DNA of 64,000 bases, taken from Halochromatium sp. (GTDB lineage: Bacteria; Pseudomonadota; Gammaproteobacteria; Chromatiales; Chromatiaceae). The translations under genes and the position numbers were made by a program. A model generated the notes under the pieces. It saw only the letters and a program-made list of their open reading frames with translations, was not told the origin of the DNA and did no database searches. Position 1 is the stretch's first letter, and each line of letters begins with the position of its first letter. Positions 18,222 through 26,465 of this stretch are shown here, one piece after another. The stretch lies in contig POWB01000012.1 in the NCBI GenBank assembly GCA_010912705.1, positions 1 to 64,000 on the forward strand, in the 5' to 3' direction.

Positions 18222-20810
18222 ATGGCCGCAAATGACTGGCCCTTCTTTCGCTTTTCTATCGAGGGCTTCGACCCGGAGACCTTCTTCGTGGTGGAGTTGG
18301 CTGGACAGGAGGGCCTGAGCTCGCCCTATCTGTTTGATGTACTGTTGGTGTCTAAGCGCAGTGACATCACGCCCTCTAAGGCCATCAATCAACAGGCGAC
18401 GCTGAGCATTCAGGCTGGCAAGGATCAGGAAAACGCCTATAGCGGGCAGCTATTCGGATTCCAATATATGCACTCGGTAGACGGCAAGACGCTGTACCGG
18501 GCGAGACTCCGGCCTAGGCTCCACCGGTTGAGCTTCTCGAAGCATAACCAGGTCTTTCTCGACAAGAATCTGGTGAAGATCATCAGCAGGGTGTTCAAGG
18601 AGTGTGGGCTGAGCAGCTATCAGCTCGAGCTCAAGAAGCACTACCCGACACGCACCTTTACCTGTCAGTACAACGAATCGCACCTGAATTTCATCTCGCA
18701 CTGGATGGAGTCGCGCGGCCTCTACTATTTTTTCGAGCAGGGCCAAAATGGCGAGCAGCCCGTCATCACCGATTCCCTCATCGCGCACCAGTCGATCGAT
18801 GGAGGGCCCCTGTTCTACGCCTTGCCATCGGGACTTGACCGGCCCTTCGCTAACGCCGGCCTGTATTCCTTTATTTGCGATCAGAAGACGATCCCGAGCA
18901 AGGTGTTGTTGAAGGATTACAACTACGAGCATCCCAACATCTCCCTGCTAGTCCAGGCCGACGTCTCCAGTCAGGGTGTGGGTGAATACTATAGCTATGG
19001 CGAGAACTACCTGACCGAACAGGAAGGCGAGGCCCTTGCCAAGGTGCGTGCCGAGGAGTTCCTGGCCAAGGAACTGACCTATTCCGGCGAGAGCACGGTT
19101 CCTCATCTTCGCGCGGGGCGGTTGTTCGACTTGACGCGTCACCCTAACGACGACTTCAACGCCAGCTATCTGGTGACGGCGGTCAGTCATAAGGGCCGCC
19201 AGACAGGCGAGCTGACCGCCGGACTGGACCGCTTTCTGGCCCAAGGCGAGGCGGAGATTAGCTACCGCAACGCCTTCACGGCGATCCCGGCAACGCGCCA
19301 GTTCCGCCCCGACCGCAAGACCGAGAAGGCCCGCTTCCACGGTTGGATCAACGCCAAGGTGGACGGTGCCGGCGAGCAGGAGTACGCGGTGGTCGACGAT
19401 CAGGGGCGCTACAAGATCCGGCTGCCGTTCGACCTCGCCGATGAGCCCGCCGGACATGCCTCCTCCTGGCTGCGTTTCGCGCATCCCTACGCGGGGCAGA
19501 ACTATGGGCTGCACTTTCCGCTGTTGAATAGCGCCGAGGTGCTGGTGGCCTTCATCGATGGCGATCCAGACCGGCCGATCATTGCCCAGGCCGCTCACAA
19601 TACCGAGCAGACCACAGTGATCAACGACCGTAATGCGCAGGTCAACGCCATCCGCACGGCCGGCGGCAATCAGCTGGTGATGGGTGACGAGCGTGACAAG
19701 CAGTATATGGCCATGTGGTCGCCCTACCACAACTCAGGGATCGCGGTCGGCTCGGTGGTACCCGGTGGCGGCGGTAGCCTGGCCTTTGCCACCGACGGCG
19801 AGTGGGAGGAGCTCGTGATGGGCAACAAGAACGAGTGCGTGGTCGGTACCGAGAACTCCTTGGTGGTCGGTACTGCGAATGAACTGCACGTGGGCCAGAG
19901 CATGGAGGTCAATGGCGGCTTCAACCTGGAGGCAAACCTCGGCCTCACCTTTGACCTGACCAAGGGGCCTTACGTCGAGCTTGGGCCCGAGCACTACACG
20001 ATCAAGAACGAGATCGATAAGGTGGCGCTGAACAAATTCACTATCAGCGGTGGGGTGAATCATACAGAAGAGGCGGCACTCAGCAGCATCCGAAGTGCCT
20101 TGTGGGCCGCAGCTGCCGGCAATCTGGCCATGAGCGCTGGCGCGACCCTGACCACGGAGTTGTTCGATAAAGAGGAGGGTGCGCTCGCTCATCATGGATC
20201 GGACAGTATCTATGGTGGTAGTGCTGCGGCTGTATTTACTGGGGCAGGGCTGATAACAACGCTTATTGCTGCAAAGAAGGCCTATTCGGCCATTAGGGAC
20301 TTTGAGCACGCCGCTGCCGCTAGGGCCTCGACCATTGAACTCAGCAGCGATGGCATCGAGGCCACGGTTAATAATACCATTGCGCCAACTAAAGGTCTTA
20401 AACTCCAGGTTGGCACAGTGCCTATCAATCCGCTCACCTCCTCGAGCATGACTCTGTCAGCAGCAGATGTCATTCTAAGCAATAAGGATAATGCTCAGAT
20501 CAGAATGATAGATGGAGCAACAATCTATGTTTTAGTCGGTGACAACGATGCTGGAATGACTGTTAGAGAGGACGACATCGATATAAGCTGTGGCAACGAT
20601 ATGGGAGGTGCGAAATTCACAGCCGACAACGCCACTGTCTCGGCAGGACCGGAAGGTGCTGGAGAACTGAATCTGAATGAGGGGTCGGGGAAACTCTCCT
20701 GCGGCGCAGGTTCAGTGACAGTGACTGATGGCAGCATTAGCCTCCAATTCGGAGACCTCGAGGCCGGACCGCTGAACATCACAGAGGAAGGCATCATCTT
20801 GATGGGCTAG
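18222..20810 (+). CDS. vgrG: T6SS spike protein VgrG with hydrophobic C-terminal extension (right module)
   Basis: Second VgrG, 862 residues from ATG 18222 (MAANDWPFFRFSIEG); a further in-frame ATG at 18189 lacks a ribosome binding site. The core matches the left copy: YPTRTFTCQYNESHLNFISHWMESRGLYYFFEQ (quoted as a continuous homologous stretch in short parts: YPTRTFTCQYNESH, HWMESRGLYYFFEQ) and VVDDQGRYKIRLPFD. The C-terminal extension differs: two Ala/Gly-rich hydrophobic segments at about residues 617-646 and 664-686, then a beta-rich region. DNA of the extension is less GC-rich than the core. It opens the plus-strand module and is followed 17 bp later by the DUF2169-pentapeptide gene. Confidence 0.94.
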   Translation: MAANDWPFFRFSIEGFDPETFFVVELAGQEGLSSPYLFDVLLVSKRSDITPSKAINQQATLSIQAGKDQENAYSGQLFGFQYMHSVDGKTLYRARLRPRLHRLSFSKHNQVFLDKNLVKIISRVFKECGLSSYQLELKKHYPTRTFTCQYNESHLNFISHWMESRGLYYFFEQGQNGEQPVITDSLIAHQSIDGGPLFYALPSGLDRPFANAGLYSFICDQKTIPSKVLLKDYNYEHPNISLLVQADVSSQGVGEYYSYGENYLTEQEGEALAKVRAEEFLAKELTYSGESTVPHLRAGRLFDLTRHPNDDFNASYLVTAVSHKGRQTGELTAGLDRFLAQGEAEISYRNAFTAIPATRQFRPDRKTEKARFHGWINAKVDGAGEQEYAVVDDQGRYKIRLPFDLADEPAGHASSWLRFAHPYAGQNYGLHFPLLNSAEVLVAFIDGDPDRPIIAQAAHNTEQTTVINDRNAQVNAIRTAGGNQLVMGDERDKQYMAMWSPYHNSGIAVGSVVPGGGGSLAFATDGEWEELVMGNKNECVVGTENSLVVGTANELHVGQSMEVNGGFNLEANLGLTFDLTKGPYVELGPEHYTIKNEIDKVALNKFTISGGVNHTEEAALSSIRSALWAAAAGNLAMSAGATLTTELFDKEEGALAHHGSDSIYGGSAAAVFTGAGLITTLIAAKKAYSAIRDFEHAAAARASTIELSSDGIEATVNNTIAPTKGLKLQVGTVPINPLTSSSMTLSAADVILSNKDNAQIRMIDGATIYVLVGDNDAGMTVREDDIDISCGNDMGGAKFTADNATVSAGPEGAGELNLNEGSGKLSCGAGSVTVTDGSISLQFGDLEAGPLNITEEGIILMG

Positions 20811-20827
20811 TCGGTCGAGATCTCGCT

Positions 20828-23482
20828 GTGAAGGTCATCAAACCCGCAACGGTATCGATGCTGCTTGCCCGTCAGGCGTGCGGCGAGGATCGCGTCATGG
20901 CCGTCACCGGGCTGCTCCTGTTTTCGCTCGACGGCGACGGGCCTGGGCGCGTGCTCAAGGAGCGCGAGCTCTGGCCACTGGCGATGAAGGCGCTCGGCAA
21001 AGGCCAGGTGCTCGATACCGGCAATCCGAAGCCGCGCGGCGAGTTTCTGGTCTACGGCGCCTGTTTCGCGCCACCGGGCACTCGCGCTGCCGAGGTCCGA
21101 GTGCAGGTCGGGCAGGTCGAGCGTACCCTGGTGGTCCAGGGCGATCGGCACCGGACGCTGACCGGTGAGACCGACCCGCTTCCCTTCGAGCGGATGCCAG
21201 TCAGTTGGGAGAGGGCCTACGGCGGTCCAGGCTATGCGGCAAATCCGCTTGGCAAGGGGCGTATCAAGGATGCTACATGCCATCTGCCGCTGCCAAATCT
21301 GATCCCTGGGGTAGGTTTGCCGCCCACCAAAGAGACCCTGCCGGTTTCCTTTGCTGCCTATCCGCCGGGTCACCCCGAGCGGACGCGTCATCTCGGCCAC
21401 TTCGATGCGGCCTGGCTTCGGCGCGACTATCCGTTTCAACCCGAGGGCACGGACCCCGAGTACTTCATGACCGCCCAGCCCGAGCAGCGCTTGTCCGATT
21501 TTTTGACCGGTCTGGAGAGGGTCGAGGTCGATGGCATGCATCCGTCGAAGCCACGCTTGATCTCGGCGCTGCCTGGGGTGCGAATGCGCATCTTTGCCAA
21601 CCGCAAGAGCGCCGAGGACGAGCTCTTCGTCGAGCTGCCATCCGTTGCCGACACGGTCTGGCTGTTTCCGGATCAAGAACGCGGCCTGGTCGCCTTTCGC
21701 GGGTCCTGCCGGGTAGGCAGCGATGACTGCGCCGACATTGGCCATCTGATGCTGGAGCCAGAGTCGTTGGCCGACGATCCCAGGCCGCTCGAGCACTACC
21801 ATGCCCTGTTTTTGAAGCACCGGAGCCAGTCGAAGCCGGCAGTCGCGCCGCCTCCGCCCTCACCCTTGCCCCCGGAATTCCCTCAACCGGCTCCGGCAGG
21901 GGGGGCGGCCACTAGCCCTGGGGCCAGCCCTGATTCCGGGCCTGATGCTGCGCTCGATAGGGCGACCACTGCTGCGCTCAAGCCGTCCCCGCCATCCGCG
22001 CTCGCCCAGGCCGCTGAGGAGCTCAGCGCCTCGGTCCAGGATGATCTCCGCAAGGCCGGGCTCGAGCCAGATGCGTTGCTTGGGCGCTACGCCATTGATG
22101 AGCCCGTCGCGCCTGCGGGTGGCCTCGTGAAGGCCGCGGATGAGATCTCGGCGCAGGTGTCACGTCATCTTGCGCAACAGGGGTTGGATGAGAAGACCCT
22201 GCTCTCGCGCCTGGCCGAGCAGGGCGTCCCGCCCGACGAGCCGTTCTCGGCCATGGTCGACCGGTTGGCGGCCACCGGTGGCCTGAAGCCAGATGCGGTT
22301 GCTGAGCTGAAACGGGTCGGTGTCATGATCGAGGGCGCGCTGGCGGCCTTGGAGGCTGGGCGTGCCAAGGAGAAGCCCGCGTCGATGCCGCAGGAGACGG
22401 CCAATGCAACGGCGGTCTCGACTGAGGCTGCTGCAGCGACCCCAACTGCGGAGACTGCGACTGAGGCGACTGAAGCCGCGACCGGGACGGCCGAGCGCAA
22501 CGACCCAGTTGCGGCGCTGCTGGCCCGGCTGGCCGCCAAGCAGTCGCTTGCTGGTGTGAATCTTGGCGGCCTCGACTTGTCCGGCCACGACCTGCAGGGC
22601 ACCGACTTCTCAGGTGCCCTACTCGACGGCGCAATCTTCGCAAAGGCCCGGCTGCGCGGCGCCTTGTTCACCGACGCACAGGCCCAGGGAGCCGATTTCT
22701 CCGGCGCCGACCTGTCTAAGGCGGATCTCTCGCGCCTGGATGCAGAGGCCGCCCACTTCGCCGGCGCCCGCCTCAACGAGGCTGTGCTAGCGGGTGGTCA
22801 TTTCAGCCGGGCCGACTTCTCGGTGGCTGACCTCTCCAATTGCGTTCTCGCCGGTGCCGTCCTCGAGTCTGCCAAGTTTCCACGGGCGACCCTGACCGGC
22901 GCTGGCGGTGACAAGGTCCGGTTGCGTGGCGCCGACCTCTCCGGCGCCAACCTGGTCGGAGTGACGTTGAGAGGTGCGGATTTCATGAAGACCAATCTCT
23001 GCGAGGCGCTCATGAGTCGGGCCCATCTCAATGAGGCCCGTTTCCAGGGTAGTCAGGCGCGCAGAGCTGATTTCAGTGAGGCGACCTTGGTCAAGGCAAG
23101 GGCCGACGCTGGCACTGATTGGTCGGGGGCGCGCTTCGTCGGCACCGACCTTAGCGGTTGCAAGCTCATCGGCGCAGAGCTGTCGGAGGCAAGTCTGGCC
23201 GGGGCCAAGCTCAACGGCGCCAACCTGCAGCGGACTAGGTTGTGTCAGTCCAACCTGTCCGGTGTCGATGCGGCCAAAGTCCGCTTCGACGGCGCGGACC
23301 TAACGCAGGCTGATCTCCGCCGCTCCAACCTGTTTAAGGCCAGCCTGCGCAACGCCGAGCTCCAGGGTGCGGTCCTGACCGACGCCAACCTCTACGGCTG
23401 CGATCTCTATGGGGCGCACTTCACCCTCGGTGCCTTGGACGGGTTGAATCTGCGGCGCACGCTGCTTACGGCTAAGCCATGA
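20828..23482 (+). CDS. DUF2169 and pentapeptide-repeat fusion protein, 884 aa (right module)
   Basis: Paralogue of 11427-15254. Residues 1-340 are DUF2169-like (PKPRGEFLVYGACFAPPGT, MPVSWERAYGGPG). A Pro/Ala-rich linker follows (about 340-385), then helical units with repeated AAEELSASVQDDL / AADEISAQVSRHL motifs (about 390-500), another Ala/Thr linker, and pentapeptide repeats from about 572 to the end (NLRRTLL). It starts at GTG 20828 and overlaps the next gene by 4 bp. By analogy with DUF2169 proteins in PAAR systems it may help to place the tip or effector on VgrG; this is inference. Confidence 0.85.
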   Translation: MKVIKPATVSMLLARQACGEDRVMAVTGLLLFSLDGDGPGRVLKERELWPLAMKALGKGQVLDTGNPKPRGEFLVYGACFAPPGTRAAEVRVQVGQVERTLVVQGDRHRTLTGETDPLPFERMPVSWERAYGGPGYAANPLGKGRIKDATCHLPLPNLIPGVGLPPTKETLPVSFAAYPPGHPERTRHLGHFDAAWLRRDYPFQPEGTDPEYFMTAQPEQRLSDFLTGLERVEVDGMHPSKPRLISALPGVRMRIFANRKSAEDELFVELPSVADTVWLFPDQERGLVAFRGSCRVGSDDCADIGHLMLEPESLADDPRPLEHYHALFLKHRSQSKPAVAPPPPSPLPPEFPQPAPAGGAATSPGASPDSGPDAALDRATTAALKPSPPSALAQAAEELSASVQDDLRKAGLEPDALLGRYAIDEPVAPAGGLVKAADEISAQVSRHLAQQGLDEKTLLSRLAEQGVPPDEPFSAMVDRLAATGGLKPDAVAELKRVGVMIEGALAALEAGRAKEKPASMPQETANATAVSTEAAAATPTAETATEATEAATGTAERNDPVAALLARLAAKQSLAGVNLGGLDLSGHDLQGTDFSGALLDGAIFAKARLRGALFTDAQAQGADFSGADLSKADLSRLDAEAAHFAGARLNEAVLAGGHFSRADFSVADLSNCVLAGAVLESAKFPRATLTGAGGDKVRLRGADLSGANLVGVTLRGADFMKTNLCEALMSRAHLNEARFQGSQARRADFSEATLVKARADAGTDWSGARFVGTDLSGCKLIGAELSEASLAGAKLNGANLQRTRLCQSNLSGVDAAKVRFDGADLTQADLRRSNLFKASLRNAELQGAVLTDANLYGCDLYGAHFTLGALDGLNLRRTLLTAKP

Positions 23483-24480
23483 CCTGCGACGAGCTGGTCA
23501 AGGTCATTCGTGAACGGGGCGAGCTGAGGAATCTGGACCTCGCGGGCTCAGACCTGCGGGGGGTTGATCTGGCCAAGGCTGAGCTGGTCAACGTCTCGTT
23601 GCGCGGGGCTACCCTGGCCGGAGCCAGACTCACGGCTGCTGTGCTGGCCAGCTGCGACCTTGCCGGGGCGGACCTCTCTAGTGCGTCCCTCGATCGGGCC
23701 GGGTTTGTCGGCTGCGGGCTCGCTGATGCCCTGCTGAGCGATGTCGATCTGGCCCAGGCGCGGCTTAGCGATACCAACCTCTCAGGCGCCGTTTTTGCTG
23801 GGGCGCTGTTCTTGAAAGCCTCGTTCAGTCGCTGTCGCTTCGACCGGACTCGCTTCGATCATGCCAATCTAGGCCGGGTGCTGATGCCCGGCGCTGACCT
23901 CTCGAGCGCCAGCTTTATCGGTGCGGATCTGCGCAAGGCCTTTCTCCGCGGGGCGAATCTGTCCGGTGTCGACCTCAGCACCGCCCAGATCGCCAAGGCC
24001 GTGCTCGCCAAGGCCACCTTGAGAAAGGCCAAGCTTGATGGGGTCGACCTGACTCAGACCGACTTCTCCGGCGCCGACCTCAGCAGCGCGCAGATGGATC
24101 ATGCCCAGGGTGACTACGTGCGGTTAAAAGGGGCCAGGCTCGAGCAGGCCTCTCTGGTTAACAGCCGCTTGGTGCTGTCGAACCTAAGTCAGGCCGATCT
24201 GACGCGGGCCAACCTGTCTGGCGCCCAACTGGACAAGTCCGTGCTTGCCGATGCCGATCTGAGCAACGCGATCTTTGTAGGCGCCTCGCTCGACTACGCC
24301 GACCTGTCCCGTTGCCAAGTGCTGGAGACCCTGTTTCAGGGCGCGCGCCTGCATAGGGCCAATCTGCATCGGGTGGACATCCATGTCCTGGGCTTTCAGG
24401 AGGCGGACCTTTCCCATGTGCGGACCACCGACTTAGAGTTGGCTCGGGCTGAGGCTTTTCGGCCTGGGCGCTCGACCTGA
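23479..24480 (+). CDS. Pentapeptide-repeat protein (right module)
   Basis: A 333-residue protein consisting of A(D/N)LXX repeats throughout (for example NLDLAGSDLRGVDLAKAEL), predicted to form a rod-like beta-helix with no export signal. Its ATG overlaps the stop of the DUF2169-pentapeptide gene (ATGA), exactly as in the left module. It is 13 bp before the DUF3540 gene. Paralogue of 10366-11430; function not known. Confidence 0.85.
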   Translation: MTCDELVKVIRERGELRNLDLAGSDLRGVDLAKAELVNVSLRGATLAGARLTAAVLASCDLAGADLSSASLDRAGFVGCGLADALLSDVDLAQARLSDTNLSGAVFAGALFLKASFSRCRFDRTRFDHANLGRVLMPGADLSSASFIGADLRKAFLRGANLSGVDLSTAQIAKAVLAKATLRKAKLDGVDLTQTDFSGADLSSAQMDHAQGDYVRLKGARLEQASLVNSRLVLSNLSQADLTRANLSGAQLDKSVLADADLSNAIFVGASLDYADLSRCQVLETLFQGARLHRANLHRVDIHVLGFQEADLSHVRTTDLELARAEAFRPGRST

Positions 24481-24493
24481 TCTGGAGGACTTC

Positions 24494-25180
24494 ATGAACC
24501 CCAACGCATCTCCCATTGTCGCCAACTGCCGTGCCGACTACCGCAGCGACCAATCTGGCATGCCTGAGTCCGGTCTGGCTGCGGCCAGGGTGGTGGCGGT
24601 GGTCGATGATTGCTTCATCCTAGCGGTCGACGGCGGCGCCAAGCTCACCGCCAGACGGGCTGCGGGCTGCCTGCTTTGCCCGGAGGCCGGCGACCGGGTC
24701 CTGTTCTGGCCGGATACGGCTGGCTCGGCCTACATCCTGTCGGTGCTAGAGAAGGCCGGTCCTCAGTCGCGGCTGGCCTTTGCCGGCGACGTCTCCCTGG
24801 AATCCAAGGCCGGCGAGGTGGTGCTGAGCGGCGAGCGGGCGCAGATCCTGGGCCGGGAGCGAGTCGATCTGTGGGCACCGGAGGTGACACTCTCGGGCGA
24901 GACCGGCCAGGCCCGGTTCCGGGTGTTCGATGTCGTTAGCAAGCGTCTCTTCGCGCGGGCGGCGCAGGCGGCGCTGGCCGTGGGCACAGCCGAGGGGGTG
25001 TTCGGTCGCTTGGTGCGCCGGGCCGGCAGCCTGCTCAGCATCACCGATGAGACCGAGACCATCCGTGCCAAACGGCAGCGGACCCTAGTCGACGAGCGCT
25101 GGACCCTGGATACCGGGAGCGCGGCGGTGGTCGCGAGCGAGGAGGTGACGGTGGACGGCGACAGCATCCATCTAGGTTGA
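24494..25180 (+). CDS. DUF3540 family T6SS accessory protein (right module)
   Basis: A 228-residue paralogue of 9663-10286, with the shared core ARRAAGCLLCPEAGDRVLFW and a second half rich in beta-strands and helices. A GGAGG ribosome binding site stands before the ATG. Its fixed place between the pentapeptide protein and the PAAR-like protein in both modules suggests a role in joining or loading the tip. The mechanism is unknown. Confidence 0.75.
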   Translation: MNPNASPIVANCRADYRSDQSGMPESGLAAARVVAVVDDCFILAVDGGAKLTARRAAGCLLCPEAGDRVLFWPDTAGSAYILSVLEKAGPQSRLAFAGDVSLESKAGEVVLSGERAQILGRERVDLWAPEVTLSGETGQARFRVFDVVSKRLFARAAQAALAVGTAEGVFGRLVRRAGSLLSITDETETIRAKRQRTLVDERWTLDTGSAAVVASEEVTVDGDSIHLG

Positions 25181-25199
25181 GGCGGTACGGAGATTCCAA

Positions 25200-25598
25200 A
25201 TGTACGCATGCACCATCGAGGTCGGCGAGGCCATGAGCGAGCTGGATGTCTGCAAGACGCCGATGCCACCCGCGGGCGAGCCGGTGCCCATTCCCTACCC
25301 GAACATCGCCATGACCATGACCGGTGAGCCTGCAGCCGAGACGATCCTGATCGAGGGCGCTCCGGCTCTAAACCTGGGCTCGGAGATGCTCCCGACCCAG
25401 GGCGACGAGGCCGGTGTCGAACTGGGTGTCGTTTCCGAGCTGATCATGGGCGCGGGCATCTTCGTGCACGGCAGCGATACTGTCATGCTGGAAGGCCTGC
25501 CGTCGGTACGTTTGACCGATCCGACGTTGCATAACGAGGCCAACTGCGAGGGGACGGTGCTGGTGCCGAGCCAGGAGACGGTGCTGGTCAACTCTTAA
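25200..25598 (+). CDS. PAAR-like DUF4150 protein (right module)
   Basis: A 132-residue PAAR-like protein, paralogue of 9226-9630 (PVPIPYPN, GEPAAETIL, APALNLGSE, QGDEAGVELGV, VPSQETVLVNS). It has no toxin extension. The ATG at 25200 has GGAGA 6 nt upstream; a second ATG at 25233 (MSELDVC) lines up with MAEADVC of the left copy and is a possible alternative. It likely caps the right-module VgrG. Confidence 0.85.
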   Translation: MYACTIEVGEAMSELDVCKTPMPPAGEPVPIPYPNIAMTMTGEPAAETILIEGAPALNLGSEMLPTQGDEAGVELGVVSELIMGAGIFVHGSDTVMLEGLPSVRLTDPTLHNEANCEGTVLVPSQETVLVNS

Positions 25599-25673
25599 AT
25601 GGATGGGCCGGGCTGATGGGGTCGCTGTTGTGGTCGGCGGCTTTGGCGCTCCAGGCTGATTGAGGAGGGGGTA

Positions 25674-26231
25674 TTGAGTCTGATCATCGGGGTCAGGTGT
25701 CTGAACGGCTGCCTCGCCATCGCGGATCGGCGCACGCACATCCGGTTCGGGAACCGGCGCCTGTATCGCGACGATTTCACCAAGATCATCAAGCGGATGG
25801 ATCATCTAGTCTGGAATCATGGCTACAACCGGATCGGTAATCAGGATTGGAAACAGCGTGCATCCGAGCTGTCGCCAGACGCAGCCAACCCCATCTTTGC
25901 TGAGATCCGGCGGGAGATGATGAGCAAGGCCGACCGACGGGCCTATTATGTCTTCATGAATATGACAACCCTGCTCGAAGTAATGATTTGCGCCAGAACA
26001 GGGGTCACCATGAGGGATCATATGCCGCATGACAGGATTCTCTCTGGTAGCGGCTCCAAGTATGTCTCCCTGAGGTTATTGGCTGATCTTGCGTATCAGT
26101 CCAGTGCTCATGTACAGGGTCCGCTGGTGGAGACCTTCAAGACCGCGCATGCACAGATGATGAGGCGACATGGCATTGAGCTCTCGGAGATGTTCGATTT
26201 GGCCAGGCTGGACGCTGACATCGCGGCCTGA
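25674..26231 (+). CDS. Putative proteasome-type Ntn-hydrolase-like protein
   Basis: A 185-residue protein starting at TTG 25674 behind a very strong ribosome binding site (GAGGAGGGGG). After removal of Met the N-terminus is Ser-Leu-Ile-Ile-Gly-Val. Counting that Ser as position 1, an Asp and an Arg fall at 17 and 19 (ADRR), the spacing of Asp17/Arg19 in proteasome beta subunits. A TKIIK segment resembles the Lys33 region (shifted about 3 residues), and SGSGSKY resembles the GSGS loop near Ser129. This suggests a proteasome/HslV-like fold with an N-terminal Ser nucleophile. It follows the PAAR-like gene by 75 bp and has no counterpart in the left module. It could be an effector, a protease of the secretion system, or an unrelated passenger. 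Confidence 0.55.
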   Translation: MSLIIGVRCLNGCLAIADRRTHIRFGNRRLYRDDFTKIIKRMDHLVWNHGYNRIGNQDWKQRASELSPDAANPIFAEIRREMMSKADRRAYYVFMNMTTLLEVMICARTGVTMRDHMPHDRILSGSGSKYVSLRLLADLAYQSSAHVQGPLVETFKTAHAQMMRRHGIELSEMFDLARLDADIAA

Positions 26232-26394
26232 GCGCCAGGCTCATGGTTAAACAGCGAGCGACGGGCGACGGCCTGGCTTGGTCTTGATCGACAATGACAC
26301 ACAAATTCTGTGCGTTCATCTTGTCTCAAGAGGTCATATTCCATGAGATAAATTAACGCTTTGGGCGAGAAGACTTGCTTCCCGTCAATTAGGA

Positions 26395-26410
26395 TGGCAA
26401 TCTATTTGCA
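26395..26410 (+). promoter_or_regulatory. Candidate sigma-54 promoter upstream of tssA
   Basis: TGGCAATCTATTTGCA has the -24 GG and -12 GC doublets with exactly 10 bp between them, close to the consensus TGGCAC-N5-TTGC. Initiation would fall near 26421, about 45 bp before tssA. Upstream lie an IHF-like AATTAACGCTTTG (26351-26363, one mismatch in the core) and a small inverted repeat CACA-N5-TGTG (26300-26312) that could serve as an activator site. Sigma-54 control is known in several T6SS clusters. No enhancer-binding activator gene is in the window. Confidence 0.5.
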
Positions 26411-26465
26411 AATTCATGGGCGTCACCCAGTAGTGGTCGCTCAGTTCGACTGATCCTTACCAACA

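Noticed and set aside
20807-21820. 337-codon open frame opposite the right DUF2169 gene
   Set aside because: Shadow of a well-supported gene; no ribosome binding site or recognisable domain.
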